From the NCBI RefSeq assembly GCF_963576675.1, contig NC_088915.1, forward strand, positions 40,701,501 to 40,765,500: 64,000 nt of DNA. The letters are read 5' to 3'. Positions 22,296-31,255 of this stretch are shown piece by piece; the stretch's first letter is position 1, and each line of letters begins with the position of its first letter. The notes beneath the pieces were generated by a model. It searched no databases. It was not told the DNA's origin and was given only the letters and a program-made list of their open reading frames with translations. The DNA comes from Euphorbia lathyris. Its lineage: Eukaryota; Streptophyta; Magnoliopsida; Malpighiales; Euphorbiaceae. Made by a program: the position numbers and the translations under genes.

Positions 22296-23483
22296 TCATG
22301 TGGCAGAGATAATGACTGGTCTGCTGTTTGGTGGATCCAGGAAGGCATACTCTAAGTGATCGGGTAGGGGTTTTAACTCTGGGCACCTTGATTCCTCTTT
22401 TTTTTCTATGTTTGACTCTGGGAGGATATCTCTGTCTTCTTCATCAATGTTGCCTTTAGCGGTTTCCTCATTATGTGTTGATTCGAACAGTTGTCCTGCT
22501 TCTCTATCCTTCTCTGCGTCGTACTGTTCCTGCAAAAAGAGATTTTCATCATGTGTGTCTAGGAAGTAACACGCATCGTCAGAAGAAGTTGCATAACGAA
22601 CAACTTCATGCATTTTAAACACTACTTCTTCATTATTGATCTTTAGAATTAGATGTCCTCTATGTACATTAATGACAGCTCTTCTAGTTGCTAGAAATGG
22701 GCATCCCAAGATTATTGGAACTTCTAAATCTTCAGAAATATCCATTATTACAAAATCAACAGGTAGAATAAAATTTCCAACCTTAACCAGTACATCTTCG
22801 ACTATGCCTTTGGGGTATCGGATTGATCGATCAGCTAATTGAATTGTGACCTTTGTAGGTCTTGGTTCTCCTAACCCTAATTGCATATAAATTGAGTAAG
22901 GCATAAGGTTGATGCTAGCTCCTAGATCACATAGGGTGTTTTGAATAGTGAGTGTTCCTATCGAACAAGGTATAGAGAAACTCCTTGGATCTTTTAGCTT
23001 CTTTGGAAGCTGCTGTTTGGCTTGTAGGATTGAGGAGCTATCTCTGTTCAGTTGTACCATAGCTACACTTTCCAACTTCTTTTTGTTGGTAAGTAAGTCT
23101 TTCAGAAACTTGACATACATAGGCATTTCGGATAAAGCTTCGATGAAAGGTATATTTATGTGCAGCTTTGTCAGTTGTTCTAGAAAGCTCTTGTGTCTCT
23201 TCCCACAGTTTTGCTGCTTCAATCGATCCGGGTACGACACTCGTGATTCGTATTGAGGTGCAACTGGTCCATCTTCGACCAATTGTTTATCTTTCTTCTG
23301 TTGTGGTGCAGCTGTTTGCATCTTTGGTTCAGTTGTTCTACCTGCAACAGTTTTATCAACAGTATTAGATGATTCCTTGCCTCCCCTTAAAATAATAACA
23401 TTGACTTCTTTCAGGTTAGTCACAGTGTTGCTTGGTAGTGCTCCTTTTTCCTTTGAGGAGATAACTGTTGCAAATTGTTGCAT
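22296..23483 (-). pseudogene. gag-pol: ATH-2 gag C terminus and protease (395 codons open)
   Basis: After a polar linker come LHINIPFIEALSEMP and FLKDLLTNKKKLE, conserved in Athila gag. The protease follows, with CDLGASINLMP and LADRSIRYPKGIVEDVLV. Its C-terminal block reads IILGCPFLATRRAVI, with Cys replacing the Arg of ILGRPF. An acidic stretch and the CPELKPLPDHLEYAFL junction to RT complete the frame. A stop at 22296 separates it from RT. Confidence 0.87.
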
Positions 23484-23989
23484 TTGAGTCTCAAGGCTCT
23501 TAATGGATGACTGTGTTGCTTCATAAACTACATCATTATGGATTCCAAATCAGGTTTGCCTTCTAGTTGAGCAGCTGGTTGTCTTTGGTATTGTGGATTA
23601 GATGTGCTGCCCGGTTGTGGCTGATAGGTTGATCACTGGTTATCATGCATGTATGGTGGTTGAGCAGCTATTTGCCTCTGGTTATCCTGCCATGAAAAGT
23701 TGGGATGATTTCTCCAACCAGAATTATACGTGTTCGAATAGGGATTAGGTGGTTGGCGAGCAATGAAATCGCATTATTCTTGCATGGATGCTCCTGGTTT
23801 GATTCGCGGAAAATCGATTGGTCTGTGAGGAACGCTACAGAAATCACAACCATAAGGTGATAATATCTCAACAGGAACAGGTGGGTGCGTATGAACTGTA
23901 GAGACATTCATCTTTCCCATTGTTTTGACCAGTTGTTCCATCTGCGAGGAAAGTCTCGTGATAGCCTCGCTATTTGCATTGTTCGTGAC
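23484..23989 (-). pseudogene. gag: ATH-2 gag middle section, ends at TAT-1
   Basis: It has Gln/Pro-rich linker sequence with stops, a degenerate knuckle (CDFCSVPHRPIDF) and the SSQMEQLVKTMGKMNVSTVH helix. The latter corresponds to QEEQLARQLSKINVSSIH in ATH-1. At 23985-23989 the GTGAC TSD of TAT-1 begins. Removing TAT-1 restores a continuous frame with 30270 onward, apart from one TGA. Confidence 0.82.
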
Positions 23990-24261
23990 TGATAACATCC
24001 GCAATGATATCAGGAAGACCTCGCTGAGAATATTCCCTGAAAAGAGGATCAAAAGGGAGAAAAGACATAAAAAGATCCGCCAGTTTAGTATATATGGCGT
24101 ACAACTAGATGAGGGATACGCATACGGTAACACGCCTTTGACCATCCTAGATCCAAGGTACGTTACATAAGACGATACGCCACGATAGAAGGATAGGGGG
24201 TTCGCCCCGTAAGACGATCCGCCATGATAAAGACAAATAGTTGTTATACGGCGGGGTCACC

Positions 24262-24283
24262 ATCATTAATGAACATTAATGAT
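24262..24283. repeat. perfect palindrome in TAT-1 U3
   Basis: 10-bp arms (ATCATTAATG and its exact complement) stand around AA, about 120 bp upstream of the TATA box. The same structure is unchanged in LTR2 at 29948-29969. Confidence 0.85.
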
Positions 24284-24399
24284 ACCTTAAAAGCAATAAC
24301 AACTCGGAGGTTAAAGGTCAGAGTTAAGTTGCATTAAAAGAGCATTACACTTCATTAAAAATGCATTAAAAGGGAGTTGTTACGGTTGTCACTCAAACC

Positions 24400-24409
24400 T
24401 ATATAAATA
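24400..24409 (+). promoter_or_regulatory. TATA box of TAT-1 LTR1
   Basis: TATATAAATA within CCTATATAAATACCCC. The same sequence is at 30086-30095 in LTR2. Confidence 0.7.
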
Positions 24410-24580
24410 CCCCTGTAACATGACAACAAAGGTACACACATTATTCTAACCCTACTTTTGTGATTACAGTTTATTCTCTCAAGAATATTACTGACTTAGG
24501 CATCAGAGTGTCCCCGACCGATCCCAATGGCGCCTCACAGGGAAGTGTTCAGATCAAGGATTTTTTCACAAGTTATCAAT

Positions 24581-24598
24581 TGGTGCGGTGATAGTGGA
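24581..24598 (+). other. TAT-1 primer-binding site, tRNA-Phe-like
   Basis: TGGTGCGGTGATAGTGGA begins 2 bp after LTR1. From recall, plant tRNA-Phe ends CTCACCGCACCA, whose complement is TGGTGCGGTGAG. The first 11 bases match, and GTGGA matches again after two mismatches. This differs from the tRNA-Asp sites of the ATH elements. Confidence 0.65.
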
Positions 24599-24666
24599 AT
24601 CCTAAGATTAATAGGATTTACACAACGAACATAGAATGTCTTCAGAGTTTCACAAAGAACAAAACA

Positions 24667-24780
24667 ATGGAGTCAACGGAACAAAAATCTCAATCTCAAA
24701 CCTTGGCTCAATTAGTACAAACAAATCTATCCAAAGATAGAGTTCTCTATATATTGGTGGGAAAGTGTTTTCTACATTAA
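24667..24780 (+). pseudogene. possible TAT-1 gag start
   Basis: A short frame from ATG 24667 reads MESTEQKSQSQTLAQLVQTN, then becomes AT-rich and stops at 24778-24780. Its position soon after the PBS is right for gag, but 38 codons without a recognisable domain is weak evidence. Confidence 0.3.
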
Positions 24781-26060
24781 ATCTGGAATTTTATGATAAA
24801 TAAGATAAGTTTCCTCCCCTTTCTTATTCAATTTTTAATTAAAGAAAATTGAAGTTTCTTACCCTTGTGAAGTGCTATGAATATCATTATGATAAATCTA
24901 ATAAGCTATGAAAGAAAAAGTCATAGAGACATATCTTCATTATATCTTGCATGATCAATATGCCTTATATTTTTATGCATGACGAGTATAATATGTCATT
25001 ATCGTTGAAATAGAACAAAATGCATATATATAAGACATGTAATATTGGAATTTTATAAAAAAGATTCATCCATTCGAGGTGATTTTATCACTTAATATTA
25101 AGATATCATAAAAGGCTCGTGTAATTATAGATGATTTAGGTCTGATCAGTCTTTTGGATGAACATGCATATAACTATTAGAAGAAATTACAAAAAATTCA
25201 TATTTGGTTTTTCTTGTACAATTCACCATCTATGTATGGCTTTTCTCATATATAGTACTTTTAATATCAGAAATTCATATTTTTGAATATTGTTTTGTCA
25301 AATAGTTATTTCATCCCATTTTTTACAATGATGTGTTTATTCATATAAAAACTGTTTATCTGACATTGTTAGAATTTCTTTTACCAACGTAAGAGACTTA
25401 AACATATTGAATCTATTTGTGATTATCATGTAATTGTCCCTAATTATTAAAGCCATTATAGGCACCAAATTGGATAAACAAAACTTTCATGTCTTTAACT
25501 AAGGACAAAAGAGTGCAAGTGTTAGTTTCGAATAAGAACATTAATTTATGCAAAGTTCTTAGGATATACATAAGAGTTCTTTAGAGATTGTTTGGATGAT
25601 GACATTTGAAGATAGGTAGGGGTGAATTTTGGAAAAAATTTCCTTACACCCCGAATTGAAGGAGAATCATGATACATGTATTTTTCTTCCAAAATTACCC
25701 TTTGTCCTTTATTTTATTTATACAAATAAAATAATATAAGAGTAATTCTATATATAACTACATTATTAAACCATCACTTGTCTTACTTTAATTGCACTTC
25801 CTCCAAACAAGGCATTAATAATCTTTGAATGCCATTAAGACATGAAAGCATAATATTAGTTATAAGTGAATAGTAACTATATCTTACCCAATATTGAAGG
25901 TTATACTGTTTATGATATTTAAAATAAATTTATTATCTTGGATGATATTTATGTGCAATAGTAACCTTTATGGTTATGACCATTATATATGGTATTATTA
26001 AAGCAAGCACGATGAAAAATTCTATTATGAATTTGTTTGGCATATAATATTTACTTGGTT
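24781..26060. other. TAT-1 interior, AT-rich, no gene seen
   Basis: Long AT-rich stretch. I find no gag domain, no clean repeat and no structured element. It may be heavily decayed internal sequence or a separate old insertion. Confidence 0.5.
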
Positions 26061-26079
26061 TTATACTTTGACTAAGTTC

Positions 26080-26350
26080 ATTCAAGAGTTAGGGACTAAC
26101 GTGAAGGAATTACTGAGTTGATTCCAAGATGAACTAAAAATTCCATAAGGAGACATGGCATCATACATGATATTTGCCAACGAGGCCAATGCAAATAGTC
26201 TTTCGCTATGAAGTCTGTTCCATAGATCAAGAAATTGATCCCTAAAATGCCAAACACTGGCATGAAAAATAAAGCTCAATCCAGAGAAGTGTACATTCGG
26301 AGCCACTTCAGAAAAACTTCCTTGATTATGTCATTAGCCAAAAAGGAAAG
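26080..26350 (+). pseudogene. RT remnant in TAT-1 (thumb-side segment)
   Basis: The plus strand shows KLNPEKCTFGAT (about 26272-26310) and, one frame over, FLDYVISQKGK (about 26318-26350). Together they match the gypsy RT segment 'LNPEKCxFG...FLGYxVSQxGI' that follows the catalytic box. The catalytic box itself is not legible upstream. Many stops are present. The 175-codon frame on the opposite strand (26391-26918) lies just beyond. Confidence 0.6.
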
Positions 26351-27080
26351 ATCCAAAGGTTGAACAGGTGGATCATCATACTAGGAAGGTTCATACCTTG
26401 TTAACAGGAATTCGCCATCCACAGCACAGATCCTGGGGTATGAGGCGTACAAAAGGCTTAAGCTCCCAACTTGCCACAATATAAAGAAGAAGAGTCAGTA
26501 TAAACGGGATATTACATATCCCAAACCGAAAGGAGGGGAGCATGTGCGCCAAGGCGAATTGTAGGTTCCGTAGAAGAAATGGCCATGACACATAAGCTTG
26601 TTGGGAGCTGGAAAAGTAGAAGATACATTTGTCTAGAATAACAAATAACAAGAGAACGACAAGCAAAATATAGAGCCTAGAAAGAAATCCAAAAGTGTCA
26701 TTAATGTCATAGCAGATAGACCAGGGTATCAGCCACCCGTGAAAAAAGAAGTCAAAATATCTGTCCTGGATAAAACATCCCTCAATCACCCTTTTTGCAA
26801 AAACAGGTCCAGTAATCTCTCCACATGTGGATGCATTAGTAGTAACAATGGCGATTGAAGGATGGGAGATGAAGCAAGTTATTATTGACACGTAGGCTAA
26901 ACATGGTGGAAGATGCAACTGCAGTTGCTCAGAAAAGACGGAACCATGGGCCTAAAAATCAGTATTTTTACGTATTCAAATATGTGCATTAAACTGTTAT
27001 AGTACCCTATATTTTATAATTTATTCTTTCTCGCCATATTTCTTATATTCATTTTCCTAGTTTTGTTCTATTTCTTTCCA
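26351..27080. other. TAT-1 interior between RT remnants
   Basis: Decayed sequence. The minus strand has a long hydrophobic open frame (26391-26918) that I regard as chance antisense. The plus strand may hold RNase H remains but I cannot identify them. Confidence 0.4.
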
Positions 27081-27164
27081 AATTCTATAGAGGAAGAAAT
27101 AGCAAAGCTGAAGAAGGCGGATGTAATCAAAGAGGTAATATACGCCCAATGGCTAGCGAATGAA
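27081..27164 (+). pseudogene. RT N-terminal remnant in TAT-1
   Basis: Open in one frame: EEEIAKLKKADVIKEV then YAQWLAN. It corresponds to the 'EVDKLLxAGFIREVxYPxWLANVV' segment at the start of gypsy RT, seen in Tat-type elements. It stops matching exactly after WLAN. It lies downstream of the thumb-side remnant, the reverse of the normal order. Confidence 0.65.
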
Positions 27165-27185
27165 AAATCCTACAGGCAGATCAGC

Positions 27186-27276
27186 TACCTCAAAAATAGG
27201 ACAAAGTGATCCCCCATCTGGGGCGGGTCCACATACCTCAAAGATAGGACAAAGCGATCCCCCATCAAGGGCGGGT
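27186..27276 (+). repeat. 43-bp unit, two tandem copies (48-bp period)
   Basis: Copies at 27186-27228 and 27234-27276 share ATAGGACAAAG and GATCCCCCATC, ending GGGCGGGT. There are five differences or so between them. Confidence 0.85.
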
Positions 27277-27865
27277 TTTAATAAGGCTCTCGGAAAGATC
27301 GGTATCCATTGTAATAAAGGCAATGCCATTGCCCCATTAAATAAACTGACCTTTGTTATCAAACGTGTTTATCGTTTTGTTTGCAGAGTTCACAGACAAC
27401 ATAAATGTCTCCATACATTGGGATCCCAGGGAAAGAAATCCATAAAGCTTATCATAAGCTTTTAGGGGACGACTGGCCACCTACCTTAGTAATTCGGAGG
27501 AAATCTAAGGCGAATTGAAATTCTTTCTGAATTTTCGACAAATGCAAAATTGTGATCAAGATGCTAAGTAAAAGCATAAACAATCACAAACAAAAGGTAA
27601 AAGCATCCAAAAAGTATGTAAAAGTTACTATAAATTGTTAAAATTTTACACAAGTGTTGAAAGCCTTGGAAAAACGAAAAGCAAAAAATAAACTAAAGCG
27701 TCGGAGGAGAAACATTCACCTTGCCCTAAAAGCGTATTATATCCATATATGATCCCATATAGGTCGGATCTTATCCATAAGATCCTACATAAAAGTCTCA
27801 CCACGGGCAAAGCTCAAAACTCTTGTCATAAGAGAACACAAAGTCTCGTCAAGGGCAAACAAAGT
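27277..27865. other. TAT-1 3' noncoding region with a hairpin
   Basis: No coding sequence. AAGCTTAT-C-ATAAGCTT at about 27446-27462 is a perfect 8-bp-arm hairpin, followed by TTTAGGGGACGACTGGCCACC. A related unit (AAGCTTATCGCAAGCTT...GGGGAACGGCTTGCCAC) recurs at about 28530-28570. Confidence 0.6.
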
Positions 27866-28080
27866 CCTCATCAAGAGGCATCACATTTTTTACCAAGGCA
27901 TCAAAGTCCCACCAAAGGGCAGACAAAGTCCCATCAAGGGCAGACAAAGTCCTCATCAAGAGGCATCACATTTTTTACCAAGGTGTCAAAGTTCCGCCAA
28001 AGGGCAGACAAAGTCCCGTCAAGGGCAGACAAAGTCCTCATCAAGAGGCGTCACATTTTTTACCAAGGCGTCACATTTTT
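27866..28080 (+). repeat. 85-bp tandem repeat, about 2.5 copies
   Basis: Copies start at 27866, 27951 and 28036 (exact 85-bp spacing). Each begins CCTCATCAAGAGGC and contains ACATTTTTTACCAAGG and repeated GGGCAGACAAAGTCC. The last copy is cut and its ACATTTTTTAC block repeated. Simpler GTC(T/C)CGTCAAGGGCA units precede it from about 27780. Confidence 0.9.
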
Positions 28081-28189
28081 TACTCTATCCATTGTAATAA
28101 AGTCAAGTCATTATTTGCTCATTAATAAATTACTCTTATTATCAAGTTTTATGTAGAAACGCCTATACTAGAATACATAAATGTCTTCT

Positions 28190-28450
28190 TACAAAGAAAG
28201 GGGGAATCCTCATTAAGAGGCATTACATTCTCCTTTGTTGATCAAATACAAAATCTCTCCAAAAGACGATCAAGAGGCATTACATTCTCCTTCGTTAATC
28301 AAATACAAAATCTCTCCAAAAGGCGAAATTCCTTTCCCCGTGAAGGAATCTTACACAAAACTCCCTTCAAAGGGAAGATTCTCTTCCTCGTGAAGAAATC
28401 TTACACAAAGTCCCTTCAAAGGGCGGATCCAAAAATAAATGTCCCGTAAC
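28190..28450 (+). repeat. two further tandem duplications (~60 bp and ~52 bp)
   Basis: AAGAGGCATTACATTCTCC...CAAATACAAAATCTCTCC occurs twice (about 28211 and 28270). TGAAGGAATCTTACACAAA...CCCTTCAAAGGG occurs twice (about 28341 and 28393). Confidence 0.8.
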
Positions 28451-28585
28451 GGATAGACTCACTTCCCCGCAAAGTGGTCATTAAAAATCCTACTAAAGGG
28501 AGGATACATCCTACTCAAAGGAAATCCTTAAAAGCTTATCGCAAGCTTACTGGGGAACGGCTTGCCACATACCCCGGGATTAAAA

Positions 28586-28800
28586 AGATCTCTCCAGAAA
28601 AGATACTTTAAACACTTAAAAAGATCTCTCCAGAAAAGATAAGTTTAAACACTTAAGCAAAATCTCCTCAAAGGTGGAATAAGTTTAAATACTTAAGCAA
28701 AATCTCCTCAAAGGTGGAATAAGTTTAAACACTTAAGCAATTTCTCCTCAAAGGTGGAATAAGTTTAAACACTTAAACAAAAATCTACTCAAAAGTAAAA
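28586..28800 (+). repeat. ~46-bp tandem repeat, four to five copies
   Basis: The unit is AAGTTTAAACACTTAAGC followed by AAAATCTCCTCAAAGGTGGAAT. The outer copies are more diverged, and a related AAAAAGATCTCTCCAGAAAAGAT unit is duplicated just before it. Confidence 0.88.
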
Positions 28801-28879
28801 TAAGTTTAGCTACTTAAAAAGATGTTCTCAAAAGTTCAAACATAGAAGAAACAACGAAATTCTTCACAAAAGCAGAATA

Positions 28880-29180
28880 AAAGGAAAATTTATAAATATG
28901 GCGAACGAAGGAAAAAGCCCATGAGGCGAATACCTAAATAGAAAAAGTAAAGCCTATCAAATGGCGAATGGCGCAAAGAACGCCTAAGAAAAAGCCCGAT
29001 GTGGTGAATGAAAAATATGGCGAACGAAGGAAAAAGCCCCACGAGGCAAATGCATAAATGGCAAAAGTAAGGCCTATCAAATGGCGAAAGGCGCGAAGAA
29101 CACCTAAGAAAAAGCCCGATGTGGCGAATACCCAGATGGCAAAAGTAAAACCTATCGAATGGAGAATGACTTAAAGAACG
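28880..29180 (+). repeat. ~118-bp tandem repeat, about 2.5 copies
   Basis: The unit holds ATGGCGAACGAAGGAAAAAGCCC, GCCTATCAAATGGCGAA and AGAAAAAGCCCGATGTGG. Copies begin near 28900, 29020 and 29125. Confidence 0.85.
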
Positions 29181-29400
29181 CCCAAATAAAGCTACAATTG
29201 GCTAATCTCCTTCATCAAAAGTAATGAAACCTCGTCTTCATCCAAGATAATGAAGTCTCGCCTTCACCAAAACTAAGTAAAAACACTTTGGAAAATAAGC
29301 AAAGGCTAAAAAGACAAGTGCCTAGAGTGCCAGAACCCCAAAAAGCGAATAAAGCTTAAAATGGGGAACAAAGCTAGAGTGGCGAATGTCTAGAATGACG

Positions 29401-29485
29401 GTAGAACTACGTGGCTTTGATTCCCAAAAAATTAATGGGGTACGTAGGAAGCTTGACAAAATAAAAAATTATCAAGTCCAAGCCA
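29401..29485 (+). other. two-hairpin motif, copy in TAT-1
   Basis: Same ordered words as at 11608-11697 (GTAGAACTACGT, GCTTTGATTCCC, TACGTAGGAAGCTTGA, ATCAAGTCCAAGCCA). The loop lengths differ but the CTACGT/ACGTAG and CTTGA/TCAAG pairings are kept. It lies about 190 bp upstream of the PPT. Confidence 0.72.
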
Positions 29486-29660
29486 AAAAAATTGGAAGAT
29501 GAACTTACATGGAAATCTGGTGTGCAAAGGGTGAAAAATCACAGAAAACTCTTGCCGGAACTGAGAAGGCAATCGAAATAAGAAAAAACACCAGTCAAGA
29601 AGCAATAAATGCCACCTACATGTGGAGGGGATAAAAAGCCCTAAAGGACTTTATGGACCT

Positions 29661-29675
29661 TTTAGGGGGGGCTTC
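29661..29675 (+). other. TAT-1 polypurine tract
   Basis: TTTAGGGGGGGCTTC directly precedes LTR2, giving plus orientation. Confidence 0.85.
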
Positions 29676-30264
29676 TGATAACATCCGCAATGATATCATG
29701 AAGACCTCGCTGGGAATATTCCCTGAAACGAGGATCAAAAGGGAGAAAAGACATAAAAAGATCCGCCAGCTTAGTATATATGGCGTACAGCTAGATCAGG
29801 GATACGCATACGGTGACACGCCTTTGACCATCCTAGATCCAAGGTCCGTTACATAAGACAATCCGCCACGATAGAAGGATAGGGGGTCCGCCCCGTAATA
29901 CGATCCGCCATGATAAAGACAAATAGTTGTTATACGGCGGGGTCACCATCATTAATGAACATTAATGATACCTTAAAAGCAATAACAACTTGGAGGTTAA
30001 AGGTCAGAGTTAAGCTGCATTAAAAGAGCATTACACTTTATTAAAAAGGCATTAAAAGGGAGTTATTACGGTTATCACTCAAACCTATATAAATACCCCT
30101 ATAACATGAAAACAAAGGTACACACATTATTCTAACCCTACTTTTGTGATTACAGTTTATTCTCTCAAGAATATTACTGACTTAGGCATCGGAGTGTCCC
30201 TAGCAGATCCCAACGGTGCCTCAAAGCGAATTGTTCCGATCAAGGACTTTTTCACAAGTTATTA
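29676..30264 (+). repeat. TAT-1 3' LTR (589 bp)
   Basis: It runs TGATAACATCC...CAAGTTATTA, with a final C-to-T change at the end (TTATCA in LTR1). Same length as LTR1, with the TATA box at 30086-30095 and the palindrome at 29948-29969. Confidence 0.94.
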
Positions 30265-30269
30265 GTGAC

Positions 30270-31136
30270 CCTCTTCCCATCACTTCATACTGAGTGCCAG
30301 TTGTAACTTGTGTTGACAACTCTTTCGATTAGCTCGTATAATGCTTGAGGTTCAAGTTCCTCTAGATTTCCATTGGCAACTGATTCAATTTGGATCTTGT
30401 ATGCGTTGGTTACTCCATTGTAGAAGTTTTGAACTTGCATCCACATGGGTATGCCATGATTCGGTACTCTTCTCAACAATTCCTTGTATCTCTCCCATGC
30501 TTCGGATAATGATTCATCTTCCTCTTGGAAGAAATGAGAGACCTCATTTCTTAGCTTGATTGCTTGTCTTAGGGGAAAATATTTCATCAGGAACAGTGTA
30601 GCCATTTCCTCCTTGTTTGTGATTGAACCTGGTTGTAAATTCTTCAACCAATTCTTCGCCTTGCCCTTCAAGGAAAATGGAAACAGCTTGAGTCTGATCA
30701 CCTCATCACTTTCATTTCTATGGCTGCAAAATTTGTTGCACATTGTGACGAAGTCCTGAATGTGGGCATTTGGATCTTCATTTGGGTATCCACCAAACTG
30801 CACAGCTGTTTGCAGCATTTGGATCATTGAAGCTTTCACTTCAAATAGGCGATTTCCTTCATTTGGTAGCACAATACACGACGAATGGCCTTCAGTAGAT
30901 GGTCTGGAATAATCCTTCATCCACAATCTCTGGTTGCCATTGTTATTATTGTTTCCATTAACACCATTGTTTTCAACATGGCCCTCCTCATTGTTCCCTG
31001 GTTGTTTAGGATCAGGTATCTCGTTTTCGTGATTCATTCTAGCACGTCTAGCTTGTCTGAGCAGTCTTCTTCTTCTTCTGTAGGTTCTCTCGATTTCGAG
31101 GTCCACATGTAGAATAGGAATACTTGTTCTTCTCAT
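30270..31136 (-). pseudogene. gag: ATH-2 gag N terminus and capsid (283 codons open)
   Basis: The best-preserved Athila gag N terminus here, from Met at 31136. It has VDLEIERTYRRRRRLL, an Arg-rich segment and an Asn-rich linker. The capsid domain has EVKASMIQMLQTAVQFGGYP, RLKLFPFSLKGKAKNWLKN, FLMKYFPLRQAIKLRNEV, AWERYKELLRRVPNHG and MWMQVQNFYNGVTNAY. The frame stops at a TGA after YNWHSV (30285); a few codons later TAT-1 begins. Its uninterrupted CIVLPNEG shows that the ATH-1 stop at 5519 came from a Cys codon. Confidence 0.92.
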
Positions 31137-31232
31137 AAAAAGCTAAAATCCGAGACAAAGAAACTGGACAAACATGTGGTTATCGGGTAACAAAATAAGC
31201 ATACAAATTCTTCCAATCTTAGATTTAACAAT

Positions 31233-31249
31233 CCTCGGCAACAACGCCA
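31233..31249 (-). other. ATH-2 primer-binding site (tRNA-Asp type)
   Basis: The minus strand reads TGGCGTTGTTGCCGAGG, with three mismatches to the tRNA-Asp complement. It lies 6 bp from the LTR. Confidence 0.82.
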
Positions 31250-31255
31250 AAAACT

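Larger units (their letters stand above)
23990..24578 (+). repeat. TAT-1 5' LTR (589 bp)
   Basis: It runs TGATAACATCC...CAAGTTATCA. It carries a TATA box at 24400-24409 (TATATAAATA) and a perfect palindrome at 24262-24283. The differences from LTR2 cluster near the 3' end. Confidence 0.94.
23990..30264 (+). mobile_element. TAT-1: non-autonomous Ty3/gypsy LTR element, Tat-like (TSD GTGAC)
   Basis: Two 589-bp LTRs are in direct orientation, with TSD GTGAC at 23985-23989 and 30265-30269. A PBS follows LTR1 and a PPT (AGGGGGGGC) precedes LTR2, fixing plus orientation. The 5.1-kb interior has only short decayed RT pieces, and its 3' half is a series of tandem repeats. Repeat-rich 3' regions are typical of Tat/Ogre elements, so I lean to that lineage. 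By eye the LTRs differ at roughly 30-35 of 589 positions, so it is older than ATH-5. Confidence 0.9.

Noticed and set aside
26391..26918. 175-codon hydrophobic ORF on the minus strand, looks like a membrane protein
   Set aside because: It lies antisense in TAT-1 next to plus-strand RT remnants, has no recognisable domain, and its hydrophobicity can arise as the complement of A/G-rich sequence.
27780..29180. CRISPR-like regularly spaced repeats
   Set aside because: The units are adjacent tandem duplications of different lengths without unique spacers, inside a plant retrotransposon.
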